Shown: positions 44,051-54,239, counted from the first letter of the stretch. The stretch: 64,000 nucleotides of DNA from Mediterranea massiliensis (GCA_015060695.1 SUYA01000002.1:248001-312000); one strand, 5' to 3'. Numbers and translations: made by a program. Notes: generated by a model not told the origin, from the sequence alone.

Positions 44051-45799
44051 ATGGCATTGAAATTTATTCCCGACACGCAAAACAAAGAGTTTCAAGATGC
44101 ATTGAACCTCATAAAATTCACCCGTCAATCGCTGTTTTTGACGGGAAAGGCGGGTACGGGCAAATCGACTTTCTTGCGCTATATCTGCGAGAATGTCCGA
44201 AAAAAGCATGTGGTATTGGCCCCAACGGGGATAGCTGCCATCAATGCCGGTGGAAGTACTTTACATAGTTTCTTTAAGTTACCTTTCTATCCGCTATTGC
44301 CCGACGACCCCAACCTCAGTCTTCAGAAAGGGCGCATCCACGATTTTTTTAAATACAACAAGGGGCACCGGAAACTATTGGAAAAGATTGAGTTGGTTAT
44401 CATCGACGAGATTTCGATGGTTCGTGCCGACACAATGGATGCCATAGACCGCATCTTACGGGTTTACTCACGCAACCTGCGAGAGCCTTTCGGTGGGAAA
44501 CAATTGTTGTTGGTAGGAGATGTATTCCAACTGGAACCGGTAGTTAAACCAGACGAGAGAGAGATTATAAATCGCTGCTACCCCACCCCTTATTTCTTTG
44601 AGGCAAAGGTATTCAGAGAGATTGATTTGGTTTCTATCGAATTGCTCAAGGCTTACCGACAAACGGACAAAAAGTTTGTTGCGGTATTGGATCGCATCCG
44701 AAACAATACGGCCACAGCTTCTGATTTGCAGTTGCTGAACAACAGGTATGGCACAGAGATAGCACAATCGGAAGCCGACTTATATGTTACATTGGCTACC
44801 CGACGTGACCAAGTGGATTACATCAACGAGAAGAAATTGGCAGAATTACCCGGTGAAAGCATCATGTTTCAAGGAGAGATATGGGGCGACTTCCCGGAAA
44901 GCAGTCTGCCCACGTCACAAGAACTGATATTGAAACCGGGGGCACAAATCATTTTCATTAAGAACGATTTTGAGAAGCGGTGGGTGAATGGCACCATTGG
45001 TACAATATCTGGATTTGACCCGATAGAGGAAACACTTTATGTCATTACCGACGACGGGAAAGAATGCGACGTAAAGAAGGAGATTTGGCGGAATATCCGC
45101 TATACTTACAATGAACAGAAAAAGGAGATTGAGGAAGAAGAATTGGGTAGTTTCAAGCAATTTCCCGTTAGGTTAGCATGGGCCATCACGATACACAAAA
45201 GCCAAGGACTGACTTTTAGCCGGGTGGTTATAGATTTTACCGGAGGAGTATTTGCCGGCGGTCAGGCATACGTGGCCTTGAGCCGATGTACCGCACTGGA
45301 AGGCATACAACTAAAAAGAAATATAGGACGGGCCGATATATTTGTCCGCCCCGAAATAACTGCTTTTGCCCAACAATTCAACAATCAGAAGAGTATAGAC
45401 CGGGCTTTAAAACAGGCACAAGCCGACATTGAATATGCCACAGCAATGAAAGCTTTTGACAAAGGCGACTTCCAGATGTTCTTGGATGAATTTTTCAAAG
45501 CCATTCACTCGCGATACGACATTGAGAAACCTGCCGCCCAACGACTTATACGGAGAAAGTTGAATATCATCAACCGACAAAAGGAGGAGATTCGTGTACT
45601 GAAAGAGGCAGCTTTGGAAAAAGAGAAGGCATTAGTAAAATATGCTCGTGAATACATAACAATGGGAGACGAATGTTTGAAACACGACATGCCGGAGGCT
45701 GCTATGCGCAACTACGAAAAGGCCATTGCCTTATGCCCCAAGTTCAAAGAGGCATGGACAAAAATTAAGAAGCTGGAAAAAGTAAGAAAAAAAGATTGA
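44051..45799 (+). CDS. Pif1/RecD-like superfamily 1 helicase with C-terminal TPR-like tail
   Basis: This 582-aa helicase has Walker A FLTGKAGTGKSTFLRYI (about residues 32-48) and APTGIAAINAGGSTLHSFF, the motif Ia typical of Pif1. Walker B is LVIIDEISMVRADTMDAID, followed by GDVFQLEPVV. The C-terminal helicase motifs are AWAITIHKSQGLTFSRVVID and AYVALSRCT. After residue 430 comes a helical region ending in a TPR-like repeat (EYITMGDECLKHDMPEAAMRNYEKAIALCPKFKEAW). Pif1-type enzymes unwind G-quadruplexes and R-loops; this role is inferred. Confidence 0.9.
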   Translation: MALKFIPDTQNKEFQDALNLIKFTRQSLFLTGKAGTGKSTFLRYICENVRKKHVVLAPTGIAAINAGGSTLHSFFKLPFYPLLPDDPNLSLQKGRIHDFFKYNKGHRKLLEKIELVIIDEISMVRADTMDAIDRILRVYSRNLREPFGGKQLLLVGDVFQLEPVVKPDEREIINRCYPTPYFFEAKVFREIDLVSIELLKAYRQTDKKFVAVLDRIRNNTATASDLQLLNNRYGTEIAQSEADLYVTLATRRDQVDYINEKKLAELPGESIMFQGEIWGDFPESSLPTSQELILKPGAQIIFIKNDFEKRWVNGTIGTISGFDPIEETLYVITDDGKECDVKKEIWRNIRYTYNEQKKEIEEEELGSFKQFPVRLAWAITIHKSQGLTFSRVVIDFTGGVFAGGQAYVALSRCTALEGIQLKRNIGRADIFVRPEITAFAQQFNNQKSIDRALKQAQADIEYATAMKAFDKGDFQMFLDEFFKAIHSRYDIEKPAAQRLIRRKLNIINRQKEEIRVLKEAALEKEKALVKYAREYITMGDECLKHDMPEAAMRNYEKAIALCPKFKEAWTKIKKLEKVRKKD

Positions 45800-45800
45800 T

Positions 45801-46409
45801 ATGAGACTGAAACTTTACAACAAAAACAACAATCCGCAAGAGTTACTACGCATAGTGGAGATTCTGAACGATGGGGGAATCATTATTCTGCCAACCGATA
45901 CCTGCTATGCCATCGGTTGTCACGGTTTGAAAGAACGAGCCATCGAACGCATCTGTCACATCAAAGAGATTGACCCTAAGAAAAACAGTTTGTCTATCAT
46001 CTGCTATGACTTGAGCAACATCAGCGAATATGCCAAAGTGGACAACAATACGTTTAAGTTGATGAAGCGTAATCTGCCGGGACCTTTTACCTTTATACTA
46101 AACGGCACCACCCGATTGCCGAAAATATTCCGGAACCGCAAGGAGGTGGGTATCCGTATGCCCGACACCCCCATCACCCAAGAGATTGTCAGACTGCTTG
46201 GGGCACCTATCATGGTTACTTCGTTGCCACTCGAAGAAGAGGAAGAAATAGAATATATTACTGATCCAGAACTGATTGACGAAAAATGGGGCGAGCGAGT
46301 AGAATTGGTTATAGACGGAGGAATGGGTGGAACCGGATATTCGACCGTGGTAGATTGTACAGAGGACGAACCCGAAATTATCCGCCAAGGGTTAGGAGAA
46401 CTCGTTTGA
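45801..46409 (+). CDS. YrdC/YciO/Sua5-family protein (threonylcarbamoyl-AMP synthase-like)
   Basis: This 202-aa protein has the YrdC fold. GGIIILPTDTCYAIGCHG and KKNSLSIICYDLSNISEYAKVDN lie in the nucleotide site, and RNRKEVGIRMPDTPI is also family-typical. Sua5/TsaC makes threonylcarbamoyl-AMP for t6A37 of tRNA, while the shorter YciO branch has weak activity. The sequence fits YciO length. It is 1 nt after the helicase stop and is cotranscribed. Confidence 0.85.
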   Translation: MRLKLYNKNNNPQELLRIVEILNDGGIIILPTDTCYAIGCHGLKERAIERICHIKEIDPKKNSLSIICYDLSNISEYAKVDNNTFKLMKRNLPGPFTFILNGTTRLPKIFRNRKEVGIRMPDTPITQEIVRLLGAPIMVTSLPLEEEEEIEYITDPELIDEKWGERVELVIDGGMGGTGYSTVVDCTEDEPEIIRQGLGELV

Positions 46410-46549
46410 CACGTACTTTTTTTTGTTTTTCTTAATTTTGGATTCACAAGCTTTGACTCAACAATAAGATTTCCGGACATTGCGTTGGTAGAATGTATGA
46501 CGCACGTCGGGCTTCTCAGAGACAAAGTAGTTAAAAGGATATATAGAGA

Positions 46550-46591
46550 GAGGGGTGTGCATAAAAACAGATTTTGTTATGCACACCCCTC
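46550..46591. terminator. Hairpin between the YrdC gene and nagB
   Basis: GAGGGGTGTGCATAA and TTATGCACACCCCTC form a 15-bp perfect stem. It ends 33 nt before the nagB stop region and probably terminates nagB and the oppositely oriented YrdC transcript. Confidence 0.85.
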
Positions 46592-46624
46592 AATAATTTT
46601 GCAGGCTACAGAAAGTCCCTCTTG

Positions 46625-47437
46625 TTACTTGAGCATCTTTTCCGGGTCGAGATTATCGGCTTCAATGTCTTTGAAGTAGCGGTAAGTACCCACCTTCAAT
46701 TCATCGGTAGCAGCGTCGTCACACACGATAATGCCTTTTTCGTGCATTTGCAGGGCACTGATGGTCCACATCTGCATTACGGGGCCTTCGACAGCATGAT
46801 ACAAAGCACGTGCCTTGTTGTGGCCATTCACAATAATCATCACCTCTTTAGCCGATAATACGGTACCTACCCCTACGGTAAGGGCAGTTTTGGGCACTTT
46901 GTTAACGTCGTTATCGAAGAAGCGAGAATTGGCAATAATAGTATCGGTTGTCAATGTTTTCTGGCGAGTGCGTGAGGTTAACGATGAACCCGGCTCATTG
47001 AAAGCGATGTGACCATCGGGACCAATGCCTCCCATAAAGAGGTCAACACCCCCGTATGACTTGATTTTTTCTTCAAACCGTGCACATTCGGCATCCAAAT
47101 CTTCGGCATTTCCGTTCAGTATATTGGTGTTTTCGGGCTTAATGTCGATGTGGCAGAAGAAGTTGTTCCACATAAATGAATAATAGCTTTCAGAGTGTTC
47201 TTTTGGTAATCCTACGTACTCATCCATATTGAATGTCACGACGTTTTGGAAAGAAACAATGCCCTTCTTGTTAAGTTCTATCAATTCTTTATACATGCCC
47301 AACGGAGATGAACCGGTAGGACAACCCAGTACAAAAGGGTTCTCCGGAGTTGGATTAGCTGCTTTGATTTTTGCAGCAACATAGTGTGCTGCCCATTTGG
47401 ATACAGATTGATAATCCGGTTGAATAATTACGCGCAT
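46625..47437 (-). CDS. nagB: Glucosamine-6-phosphate deaminase
   Basis: NagB converts glucosamine 6-phosphate to fructose 6-phosphate and ammonia, the last step of amino-sugar use. The 270-aa protein has [16 protein letters not shown] and the active-site block [47 protein letters not shown] and [23 protein letters not shown] are also intact. It is monocistronic. Confidence 0.95.
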   Translation of the reverse strand: MRVIIQPDYQSVSKWAAHYVAAKIKAANPTPENPFVLGCPTGSSPLGMYKELIELNKKGIVSFQNVVTFNMDEYVGLPKEHSESYYSFMWNNFFCHIDIKPENTNILNGNAEDLDAECARFEEKIKSYGGVDLFMGGIGPDGHIAFNEPGSSLTSRTRQKTLTTDTIIANSRFFDNDVNKVPKTALTVGVGTVLSAKEVMIIVNGHNKARALYHAVEGPVMQMWTISALQMHEKGIIVCDDAATDELKVGTYRYFKDIEADNLDPEKMLK

Positions 47438-47483
47438 AGTTTGTATATTTAAAGTTAAAAATGTAGCACTAAAATCTTAATTT

Positions 47484-48416
47484 TCATCCACAAAAATAGT
47501 GTTTTCCTTGATATGCCCCAAGTTCTTTCATCCTTTTTTGCAATCGATGATTAAATTCATGGTTTTTCAACCCCCATTCGGGCGCCAACAGCAATTCTTT
47601 GGGCGACTGGGAAACGAAGCGTTCCACAACTATATCGGGACGTAAATGTTGTAAATAATCTGCTACAACGTCTATATATTCGTTTAACCCGAAGAGGTGG
47701 AAATCTTGTGGTTTCTGTGCATATTCATTGGCCATTCGGGTTCCCTTGATTAATTGTAACTGATGCATTTTCAGGGTAGTCAATGGAAGCTTGGAGATGG
47801 CTTTTGCCTGCTTTACAATGTGATTGTGTGTCTCTCCCGGAAGGCCCAATATGACATGAGCGCCGGTAAGAATACCTCTGTCTGAAGTGCGTCTGACAGC
47901 ATCAGCGGCTACCTCGAAGGTATGTCCGCGATTGATGCGTTGCAGGGTTGCATTATCGGTGCTTTCTATGCCGTACTCAACAATCAGGAAAGTGCGTTTG
48001 TTCAGTTCCTCTAAATAATCCAGCAAGGCATCGGGCATGCAATCGGGACGAGTTCCGATAACCAACCCCACGACATCGGTAACCCCCAGTGCCTCCTCGT
48101 ACTTTTGCCTCAACTCGTCCAAATCGGCATATGTATTAGTATAGGCCTGAAAATAGGCCAAGTATTTCATCTCCGGGTATTTATACGAGAAGAAGCGTTT
48201 CCCCTCCTCCAACTGTTCGGTCACCGTTTTTTCCGTCCGGCAATAATCGGGATTAAAGGTTTGATTATTGCAATAAGTACATCCGCCATACCCCACTGTT
48301 CCGTCTCTGTTCGGGCAAGTAAATCCGGCATTCAACGATATTTTCTGCACCTTGCAAGCGAAGTGCCGGCGCAGAAATTGCGGAAATTCATTATACAAGA
48401 TATGTTCGGTAAGCAT
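47484..48416 (-). CDS. Radical SAM protein, YhcC/TIGR01212 family
   Basis: This 310-aa radical S-adenosylmethionine protein of unknown reaction is related to Elp3-type enzymes. The 4Fe-4S cysteine motif is FTCPNRDGTVGYGGCTYCNN, in which the spacing is longer than CxxxCxxC, as is typical of this family. LPGETHNHIVKQA and SIGTRPDCMPD-like IGTRPDCMPDALLDYL complete the pattern. A TACCTTTG box (48445-48452, minus) drives it, divergent from DPP-IV. Confidence 0.9.
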   Translation of the reverse strand: MLTEHILYNEFPQFLRRHFACKVQKISLNAGFTCPNRDGTVGYGGCTYCNNQTFNPDYCRTEKTVTEQLEEGKRFFSYKYPEMKYLAYFQAYTNTYADLDELRQKYEEALGVTDVVGLVIGTRPDCMPDALLDYLEELNKRTFLIVEYGIESTDNATLQRINRGHTFEVAADAVRRTSDRGILTGAHVILGLPGETHNHIVKQAKAISKLPLTTLKMHQLQLIKGTRMANEYAQKPQDFHLFGLNEYIDVVADYLQHLRPDIVVERFVSQSPKELLLAPEWGLKNHEFNHRLQKRMKELGAYQGKHYFCG

Positions 48417-48515
48417 TGCTCTATCTTTTTATTTACACGGTGTACAAAGGTAAATGCTTTCTGCGAAAAAACTCTTAGGAAGGGAAAAATTATTTTTCAA
48501 GTAGGGAAGTTTTTA

Positions 48516-48546
48516 TTGGGTGTATTGTATTATTTCTTTAACTTTG
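48516..48546 (+). promoter_or_regulatory. Promoter of the DPP-IV/lipA unit
   Basis: TTG (48516-48518) and TAACTTTG (48539-48546) are 20 bp apart, an exact match to the Bacteroidetes consensus. The transcript starts about 35 nt before the peptidase ATG. Confidence 0.7.
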
Positions 48547-48589
48547 CACACGGAACAATATATCAATCACAAAAGTCTATTATAAAACA

Positions 48590-50800
48590 ATGAAAAAGAT
48601 AACAATCACACTTTTATGGTGCCTTTGTACATTGGTAGCCTTGGCACAAACCGGCCGGTCGCTTGAATTGAACGAAGTGGTAAACGGTAGTTTTCGTGCC
48701 GACGACATCTACGGTGTAATTCCCATTCCCGGTGATGGTGAGCATTACTCACAAATGAATGCCGAGGGTACACAAATCATTAAGTACTCGTTCAAGACAG
48801 GGAAACCTGTCGAAGTGCTTTTCGATGCCGCCACTGCCCGTGAGTGTAGCTTCAAACATTTCGACAGTTATAGTTTCTCGCCCGATGGCAGTTGCCTGCT
48901 GATTGCTACCGAAGTTACCCCCATTTATCGACACTCTTATACGGCCGTACACTATCTGTATAGCCTGAAGCGCAACATAGAAGGGAAGATAAACAACGTA
49001 GTAGAACGCCTTTCGGACGGAGGTCCCCAACAAGCACCGGTATTTTCGCCCGATGGAAGCATGGTAGCTTTTGTGCGCAACAATAACATCTTTTTGGTAA
49101 AACGTCACTTCGGCAATAGTGAAAGTGCTGTGACCGAAGACGGAAAAATAAACGAAATACTAAACGGAATACCCGACTGGGTGTATGAAGAAGAGTTCGG
49201 TTACAACCGTGCTTTAGAGTTCAGTGCCGATAGCAAGATGCTGGCCTATGTACGTTGGGATGAATCGGAGGTTCCCTCATACAGTTTTCCCCTCTATGCC
49301 GGACAATCTCCTCGCTTGACAAACTATGAAAAATATCCGGGAGCATATACCTATAAATATCCCAAGACCGGCGAGGCCAACTCAAAAGTAACAGTACATA
49401 CATTCGACATCAAATCGAAAATTACACGACAGATGGCCGTACCCTTAGACAAAGAGGGTTACATACCTCGCATCCGCTTCACCCGCGACCCGGAGAAGTT
49501 GGCCATTATGACATTGAACCGTCACCAAAACCGCTTTGACCTTTACTTCTGTAACCCACGAAGTACGGTATGCAAATTGGTATTACGCGACGAAACCGAC
49601 ACCTATATTAAAGAACGGATTTTCGACAATATCCAATTCTATGACGAAGGATTTAGTTTCATGAGTGAAAAAAGTGGATACAACCACCTCTATTGGTACA
49701 ACATGGGGGGCAACTTGGTGAAACAACTCACGTCTGGAAACTATGAAGTGAAGGAATTCTTAGGACACAATGCTACTGACGGCAGCTTCTACTACAGCAG
49801 CAATGAAGAGTCGCCCCTGCAACAAGCTATCTATAAAATAGATCGCAAAGGAAAGAAACTTAAACTATCTGTTGCAACCGGAATCAACTCGGCCCAATTT
49901 AGCACCGACATGAAGTATTTCATGAATCGCTATACCAATTTGGAAACGCCCACCCTCATCACGCTGAATGACAACACAGGAAAAGTGCTGACCACATTGG
50001 TTGACAATGCCGCACTAAAAGCTAAGTTGGCTACATACAATCTGCCCGCAAAAGAATTCTTCACCTTCCGCACCTCACAAGGCATTGAACTGAACGGATG
50101 GATAATGAAACCAACACATTTTGCGGCTGGAAAGAAGTATCCGGTACTGATGTACCAATATAGCGGACCCGGCTCGCAAGAAGTTGAAGACCGTTTTGGC
50201 ATCAGTTGGGAAACCTATATGGCTACACAAGGGCTCGTAGTGGCATGCGTGGATGGACGCGGCACCGGAGGCAGAGGAGCCGAATTTGAGAAATGCACTT
50301 ATCTCAATTTAGGAGTAAAAGAGGCGCGCGACCAAGTAGAGACAGCTCTTTACTTGTCATCTCTGCCATATGTAGATAAGGAAAGAATAGGTATCTGGGG
50401 ATGGAGTTTCGGTGGATACATGACATTGATGAGTATGAGCGAAGGGACCCCCGTATTCAAAGCCGGGGCAGCCGTGGCCGCCGTAACCGATTGGCGATAT
50501 TACGACACCATCTATGGTGAACGATTCATGCGCACACCACAAGAAAACTTCGATGGCTACAATGCCGGTTCGGCCTTCAGCCGTGCAGAAAAGTTACACG
50601 GACGACTATTGTTGGTACACGGAATGGCCGACGACAACGTGCATTACCAAAATTGTGCCGAATATGCCGAGTACTTAGTACAAATAGGAAAACAGTTTGA
50701 CATGCAGATATATACCAACCGGAACCATAGCATATTCGGTGGAAATACCCGCCTACACCTCTATACTCGATTAACAAACTTTTTCAAGGAGAACTTGTAA
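48590..50800 (+). CDS. Secreted S9 dipeptidyl peptidase IV
   Basis: This 736-aa exported serine peptidase removes X-Pro or similar dipeptides from peptides in the periplasm. It has a signal peptide (MKKITITLLWCLCTLVALAQ) and an eight-bladed propeller (about 40-480) with the DPP-IV Glu pair region in PDWVYEEEFGYNRALEFS. The alpha/beta hydrolase domain has Ser in GIWGWSFGGYMTL, Asp in HGMADDNVHYQN and His in TNRNHSIFGGN. The stop overlaps the lipA ATG (TAATG). Confidence 0.93.
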   Translation: MKKITITLLWCLCTLVALAQTGRSLELNEVVNGSFRADDIYGVIPIPGDGEHYSQMNAEGTQIIKYSFKTGKPVEVLFDAATARECSFKHFDSYSFSPDGSCLLIATEVTPIYRHSYTAVHYLYSLKRNIEGKINNVVERLSDGGPQQAPVFSPDGSMVAFVRNNNIFLVKRHFGNSESAVTEDGKINEILNGIPDWVYEEEFGYNRALEFSADSKMLAYVRWDESEVPSYSFPLYAGQSPRLTNYEKYPGAYTYKYPKTGEANSKVTVHTFDIKSKITRQMAVPLDKEGYIPRIRFTRDPEKLAIMTLNRHQNRFDLYFCNPRSTVCKLVLRDETDTYIKERIFDNIQFYDEGFSFMSEKSGYNHLYWYNMGGNLVKQLTSGNYEVKEFLGHNATDGSFYYSSNEESPLQQAIYKIDRKGKKLKLSVATGINSAQFSTDMKYFMNRYTNLETPTLITLNDNTGKVLTTLVDNAALKAKLATYNLPAKEFFTFRTSQGIELNGWIMKPTHFAAGKKYPVLMYQYSGPGSQEVEDRFGISWETYMATQGLVVACVDGRGTGGRGAEFEKCTYLNLGVKEARDQVETALYLSSLPYVDKERIGIWGWSFGGYMTLMSMSEGTPVFKAGAAVAAVTDWRYYDTIYGERFMRTPQENFDGYNAGSAFSRAEKLHGRLLLVHGMADDNVHYQNCAEYAEYLVQIGKQFDMQIYTNRNHSIFGGNTRLHLYTRLTNFFKENL

Positions 50801-51675
50801 TGGAAAAACGAGTAAGAAAACCGGAATGGCTAAAAATACGCATCGGAGCCAACGAACGTTATACAGAAACCAAACGTATTGTTGAGTCGCACGGACTACA
50901 CACCATCTGCAGTAGTGGCCGATGTCCCAATATGGGCGAATGCTGGGGGAAAGGTACAGCAACTTTCATGATTGGAGGAAATATTTGTACCCGAAGTTGC
51001 AAGTTCTGTAACACGGCTACCGGTCGGCCGTTACCTTTAGACCCTAACGAACCGACACATGTAGCCGAATCGGTGGCACTGATGAAACTGGAACACGCGG
51101 TTATTACATCGGTAGACAGAGATGACTTGCCCGATTTGGGTGCAAACCACTGGGCAACCACCATTCGCGAAGTAAAAAAGATAAATCCAAAGACCACCGT
51201 TGAAGTATTAATACCAGACTTCCAAGGTTGCCAAGAATGGGTAAACATTGTATTGGAAGCCGGTGCTGACATCGTGGCACATAACATGGAAACGGTGAAA
51301 CGCATCAGTCCCTTGGTGAGAAGTGCAGCTCGCCACGAAACAAGTCTGGCGGTATTGAAGCAGATAGCGCAAAGCGGCACCACCACTAAGTCGGGCATCA
51401 TGGTGGGTTTGGGAGAAACACCCCAAGAAGTAGAAGAACTGATGGAGGAGCTACGAGCAGTAGGTTGCCATATTCTGACCATCGGCCAATACTTGCAACC
51501 CAGCCATCGTCATTACCCTGTTAACGAATACATCACTCCCGAACAATTTAACGAGTATAAACGCATTGGATTGGAGAAAGGATTCAAGCAGGTGGAAAGC
51601 GGCCCATTAGTACGCTCTTCATACCATGCAGACAAATTAATCTTGAAACTACAGAATAAAATAAAGAAGGGATAA
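50800..51675 (+). CDS. lipA: Lipoyl synthase
   Basis: LipA inserts two sulfurs into protein-bound octanoyl groups. The 291-aa protein has both Fe-S motifs: auxiliary CSSGRCPNMGEC and radical SAM CTRSCKFC, with GTATFMIGGNICT between them. The C-terminal RSSYHAD contains the conserved RSSY serine ligand. It is translationally coupled to the upstream peptidase, an odd pairing that says little about function. Confidence 0.96.
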   Translation: MEKRVRKPEWLKIRIGANERYTETKRIVESHGLHTICSSGRCPNMGECWGKGTATFMIGGNICTRSCKFCNTATGRPLPLDPNEPTHVAESVALMKLEHAVITSVDRDDLPDLGANHWATTIREVKKINPKTTVEVLIPDFQGCQEWVNIVLEAGADIVAHNMETVKRISPLVRSAARHETSLAVLKQIAQSGTTTKSGIMVGLGETPQEVEELMEELRAVGCHILTIGQYLQPSHRHYPVNEYITPEQFNEYKRIGLEKGFKQVESGPLVRSSYHADKLILKLQNKIKKG

Positions 51676-51729
51676 ACATTTGGGCATGTAGTTTTGTTAT
51701 ACTTGGTGAAACAATAATAATTAATCCAA

Positions 51730-52827
51730 ATGGTACAAAATAAAATTCTTTCACCTAAGTACAATATGGCATGGGGGATGACACCCGGTATCCTATCCAT
51801 GTTGCTATGTAGTTTTATTCCCCACCAAACAGCCATATATTGGGGAGTATCAGTCGGAATTATCTCTTGCCTTTATTTTTATGGGAAGCGAAAGAAGGTA
51901 CTTTCCCCTTATTTATTATACACTACAACCGGTATACTTACCGCATTGGCTGCCATACATTTGATACAACCATGCACTTCTCCCTCAAGTTTATATATTC
52001 TTACCATAGAAATAGCCATATTACTTCCTGTTGTAAGCATACTCTTATTAAGAAATTGGCTTAGAAAAAACATCATTAAAAAGCATTCACACATCCAAAA
52101 GCAAAGTATAGAGGCCACCCTGGTTTCTTGTCGCATTATTCTTATTTTAGGAATTGCCCACTTGGCCATCACTCTTCTGGCATGGTCGATTCAACATCCC
52201 ATGAATCATGTAATGCAATTTATTCTGCTAACCATAATTCCTTCACTTTTATTCATAACAGCCATTCTCATTAATCAACAATGCATTGGTTATTTCAATC
52301 GGTTGATGAAGAAAGTATTTTTCCTTCCTATCATCACTCCACAAGGCGATGTGATAGGGAAATGTCTGCCTGCCGACAGCAAAAAAGAGTATCTACACCC
52401 CGTCATACGAATTGCTGTTTCTGTACATGGTTTATTGTTATTGCGACCAAAGGGAGGAGAGCATCAAGCTGAAAAAGGGAAAAGCGACATCTTGATTGAG
52501 GACTTCTTACACTTTGGAGAAACATTGGAAGAAGGTGCTTGGCGAATGATAAAAAAGACCCTGCACAAAGTTCCGAAAAAAGCTCTTCGGTTTCATTTAG
52601 TTCACCCATTCAGTAACGAACATGGGCAACGACTTGTTTACCTATTCAGCTTGTGCCTGGCTGACGAGAAGAGCATACCAGGCAAGCAACTGATTGACGG
52701 AAAGTTATGGACTTTCAAACAAATTGAGCATGAATTAGGGAAACACTTCTTTAGCGAATGCTTCGAACATGAATACGACCAATTGAAAAGCATTATCAGT
52801 ATCCGAGAAAAATATAGAGAGAAATAG
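51730..52827 (+). CDS. Membrane protein with degenerate Nudix-like C-terminal domain
   Basis: I do not recognise a named family. The first half (about 1-190) has five or six membrane segments. The C-terminal soluble part (about 200-365) looks like a Nudix fold: ITPQGDVIGKCLPA, a beta pair VIRIAVSVHGLLLLRPKGG, then FGETLEEGAWRMIKKTLHK. Compared with the Nudix box (G-x5-E-x7-REUxEExGU), the REUxEE glutamates are lost (RMIKKT), so catalysis is unlikely and ligand sensing plausible. The last strand/helix region ends IISIREKYREK. Confidence 0.65.
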   Translation: MVQNKILSPKYNMAWGMTPGILSMLLCSFIPHQTAIYWGVSVGIISCLYFYGKRKKVLSPYLLYTTTGILTALAAIHLIQPCTSPSSLYILTIEIAILLPVVSILLLRNWLRKNIIKKHSHIQKQSIEATLVSCRIILILGIAHLAITLLAWSIQHPMNHVMQFILLTIIPSLLFITAILINQQCIGYFNRLMKKVFFLPIITPQGDVIGKCLPADSKKEYLHPVIRIAVSVHGLLLLRPKGGEHQAEKGKSDILIEDFLHFGETLEEGAWRMIKKTLHKVPKKALRFHLVHPFSNEHGQRLVYLFSLCLADEKSIPGKQLIDGKLWTFKQIEHELGKHFFSECFEHEYDQLKSIISIREKYREK

Positions 52828-52886
52828 TTTCTCTAAAAAAAGAAAAAAGTATATTTGTACCGTTAATAGAATATACTTTTTACACC

Positions 52887-54239
52887 ATGAAAAACTACTT
52901 CATCACAACTCTTGCGGCATTCATACTGCTATCGTGCAATAGTAACAAAGCGGTAAAAGAAGAAATAAGGTATTCACAACTAATGGTAGAATCGCACGGA
53001 TTAAAGGACTTCTACTGCAACCGCAAATATAAATCAGAATTGAGTACATCCGGTTGGGACTACGTATCTGGATTGGTTGCTAATGCTGTATTGAAAACAT
53101 GGTTGTTATATCCCGAAAAAACGGCATATTACAATGCTGTAAAATCATTTGCTGACAACAGCTTAAATGACAACGGCACACAAATAGTGAATTTGAAAGG
53201 TGAATCGGCTCTTCGTTATAGTAACATAGATGATCTTCCGGCCGGGAACATCTTTTTTGTCTTATACAAAAAAGAAAAAGGGAACACCAAAGAGGCCGAC
53301 CGCTATAAGCGTGCGGCCGACTTGATAAGAAACAAACTTAAAAACGATCATTTACGCATTGCTGAAGATTTACCCGGAGCAGGAGGCTTTTTCCATAAAG
53401 CCATCTATCCCAATCAGATGTGGCTTGACGGACTTTACATGGGTTCTACCATTTATGCCGCTTGGCAACATAACTTTGGGACAGAGTGCATTGAAAATAC
53501 AGAGAGTTGGACAGACATTGCACACCAATTTAAAACTATTCATCATTTTACTTATGATAGCGAAAAGCAATTGAACTATCATGCATGGAGTGCCACTCCC
53601 GAAGATGAGAATTCGTTTTGGGCTCGCAAAGAAGGTCCGTTCAAAGGATGTAGTCAAGAATTTTGGGGAAGAGGAATGGGATGGTATTTTGCCGCACTGA
53701 CCGATGTCTTGGAATTTATGCCTAAAGAACATGCCGATTATCAAGCATTGTTAGCGATATACAACCAAGTAGCTGCCGGTTTGAAGCGTTGGCAAGACCC
53801 GGAATCGGGTGTGTGGTATCAATTGCTGCAATATGACAAAAGTATGCAAGCTGATGGCAAGGGAGATAGCATAGGAGATAAAGTTTATAATGTGGGCACT
53901 CAGACCAACTATTTAGAAGCCTCTGCTTCTTGTATTTTCACCTATGCTTATCTGAAAGGCATCCGTTTAGGACTGATAGATAAGGATGTTTATCTACCGG
54001 TAGCAGAAAAGGCTTACAACGGTTTGATTAAAAAATTTATCCGTCACACTGACAAAGGCATAGACATTGTGCAAAGTTGCGCATCGGCCGGATTAGGACC
54101 GGCAAAAGACCATTCAAGAACAGGTACATCAAATTATTATTTAGCTGGAAAAGACATCACTGTTGTAGAAAATGAAGGCAAAGCCATAGGTTCGTTTATT
54201 ATGGCATCAGTAGAATGGGAAATGAAAAATAACAAGTGA
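52887..54239 (+). CDS. GH105-type unsaturated rhamnogalacturonyl/galacturonyl hydrolase lipoprotein
   Basis: This 450-aa enzyme of the GH88/GH105 (YteR/YesR-like) fold would release unsaturated galacturonate from pectin lyase products. The lipobox FILLSCNSN implies a periplasmic lipoprotein. The alpha/alpha barrel has the substrate-site block NQMWLDGLYMGSTIYAAW and FWGRGMGWYFAAL. A TATATTTG box (52850-52857) precedes it. It overlaps the next esterase gene by 1 nt and starts the pectin block. Confidence 0.88.
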   Translation: MKNYFITTLAAFILLSCNSNKAVKEEIRYSQLMVESHGLKDFYCNRKYKSELSTSGWDYVSGLVANAVLKTWLLYPEKTAYYNAVKSFADNSLNDNGTQIVNLKGESALRYSNIDDLPAGNIFFVLYKKEKGNTKEADRYKRAADLIRNKLKNDHLRIAEDLPGAGGFFHKAIYPNQMWLDGLYMGSTIYAAWQHNFGTECIENTESWTDIAHQFKTIHHFTYDSEKQLNYHAWSATPEDENSFWARKEGPFKGCSQEFWGRGMGWYFAALTDVLEFMPKEHADYQALLAIYNQVAAGLKRWQDPESGVWYQLLQYDKSMQADGKGDSIGDKVYNVGTQTNYLEASASCIFTYAYLKGIRLGLIDKDVYLPVAEKAYNGLIKKFIRHTDKGIDIVQSCASAGLGPAKDHSRTGTSNYYLAGKDITVVENEGKAIGSFIMASVEWEMKNNK

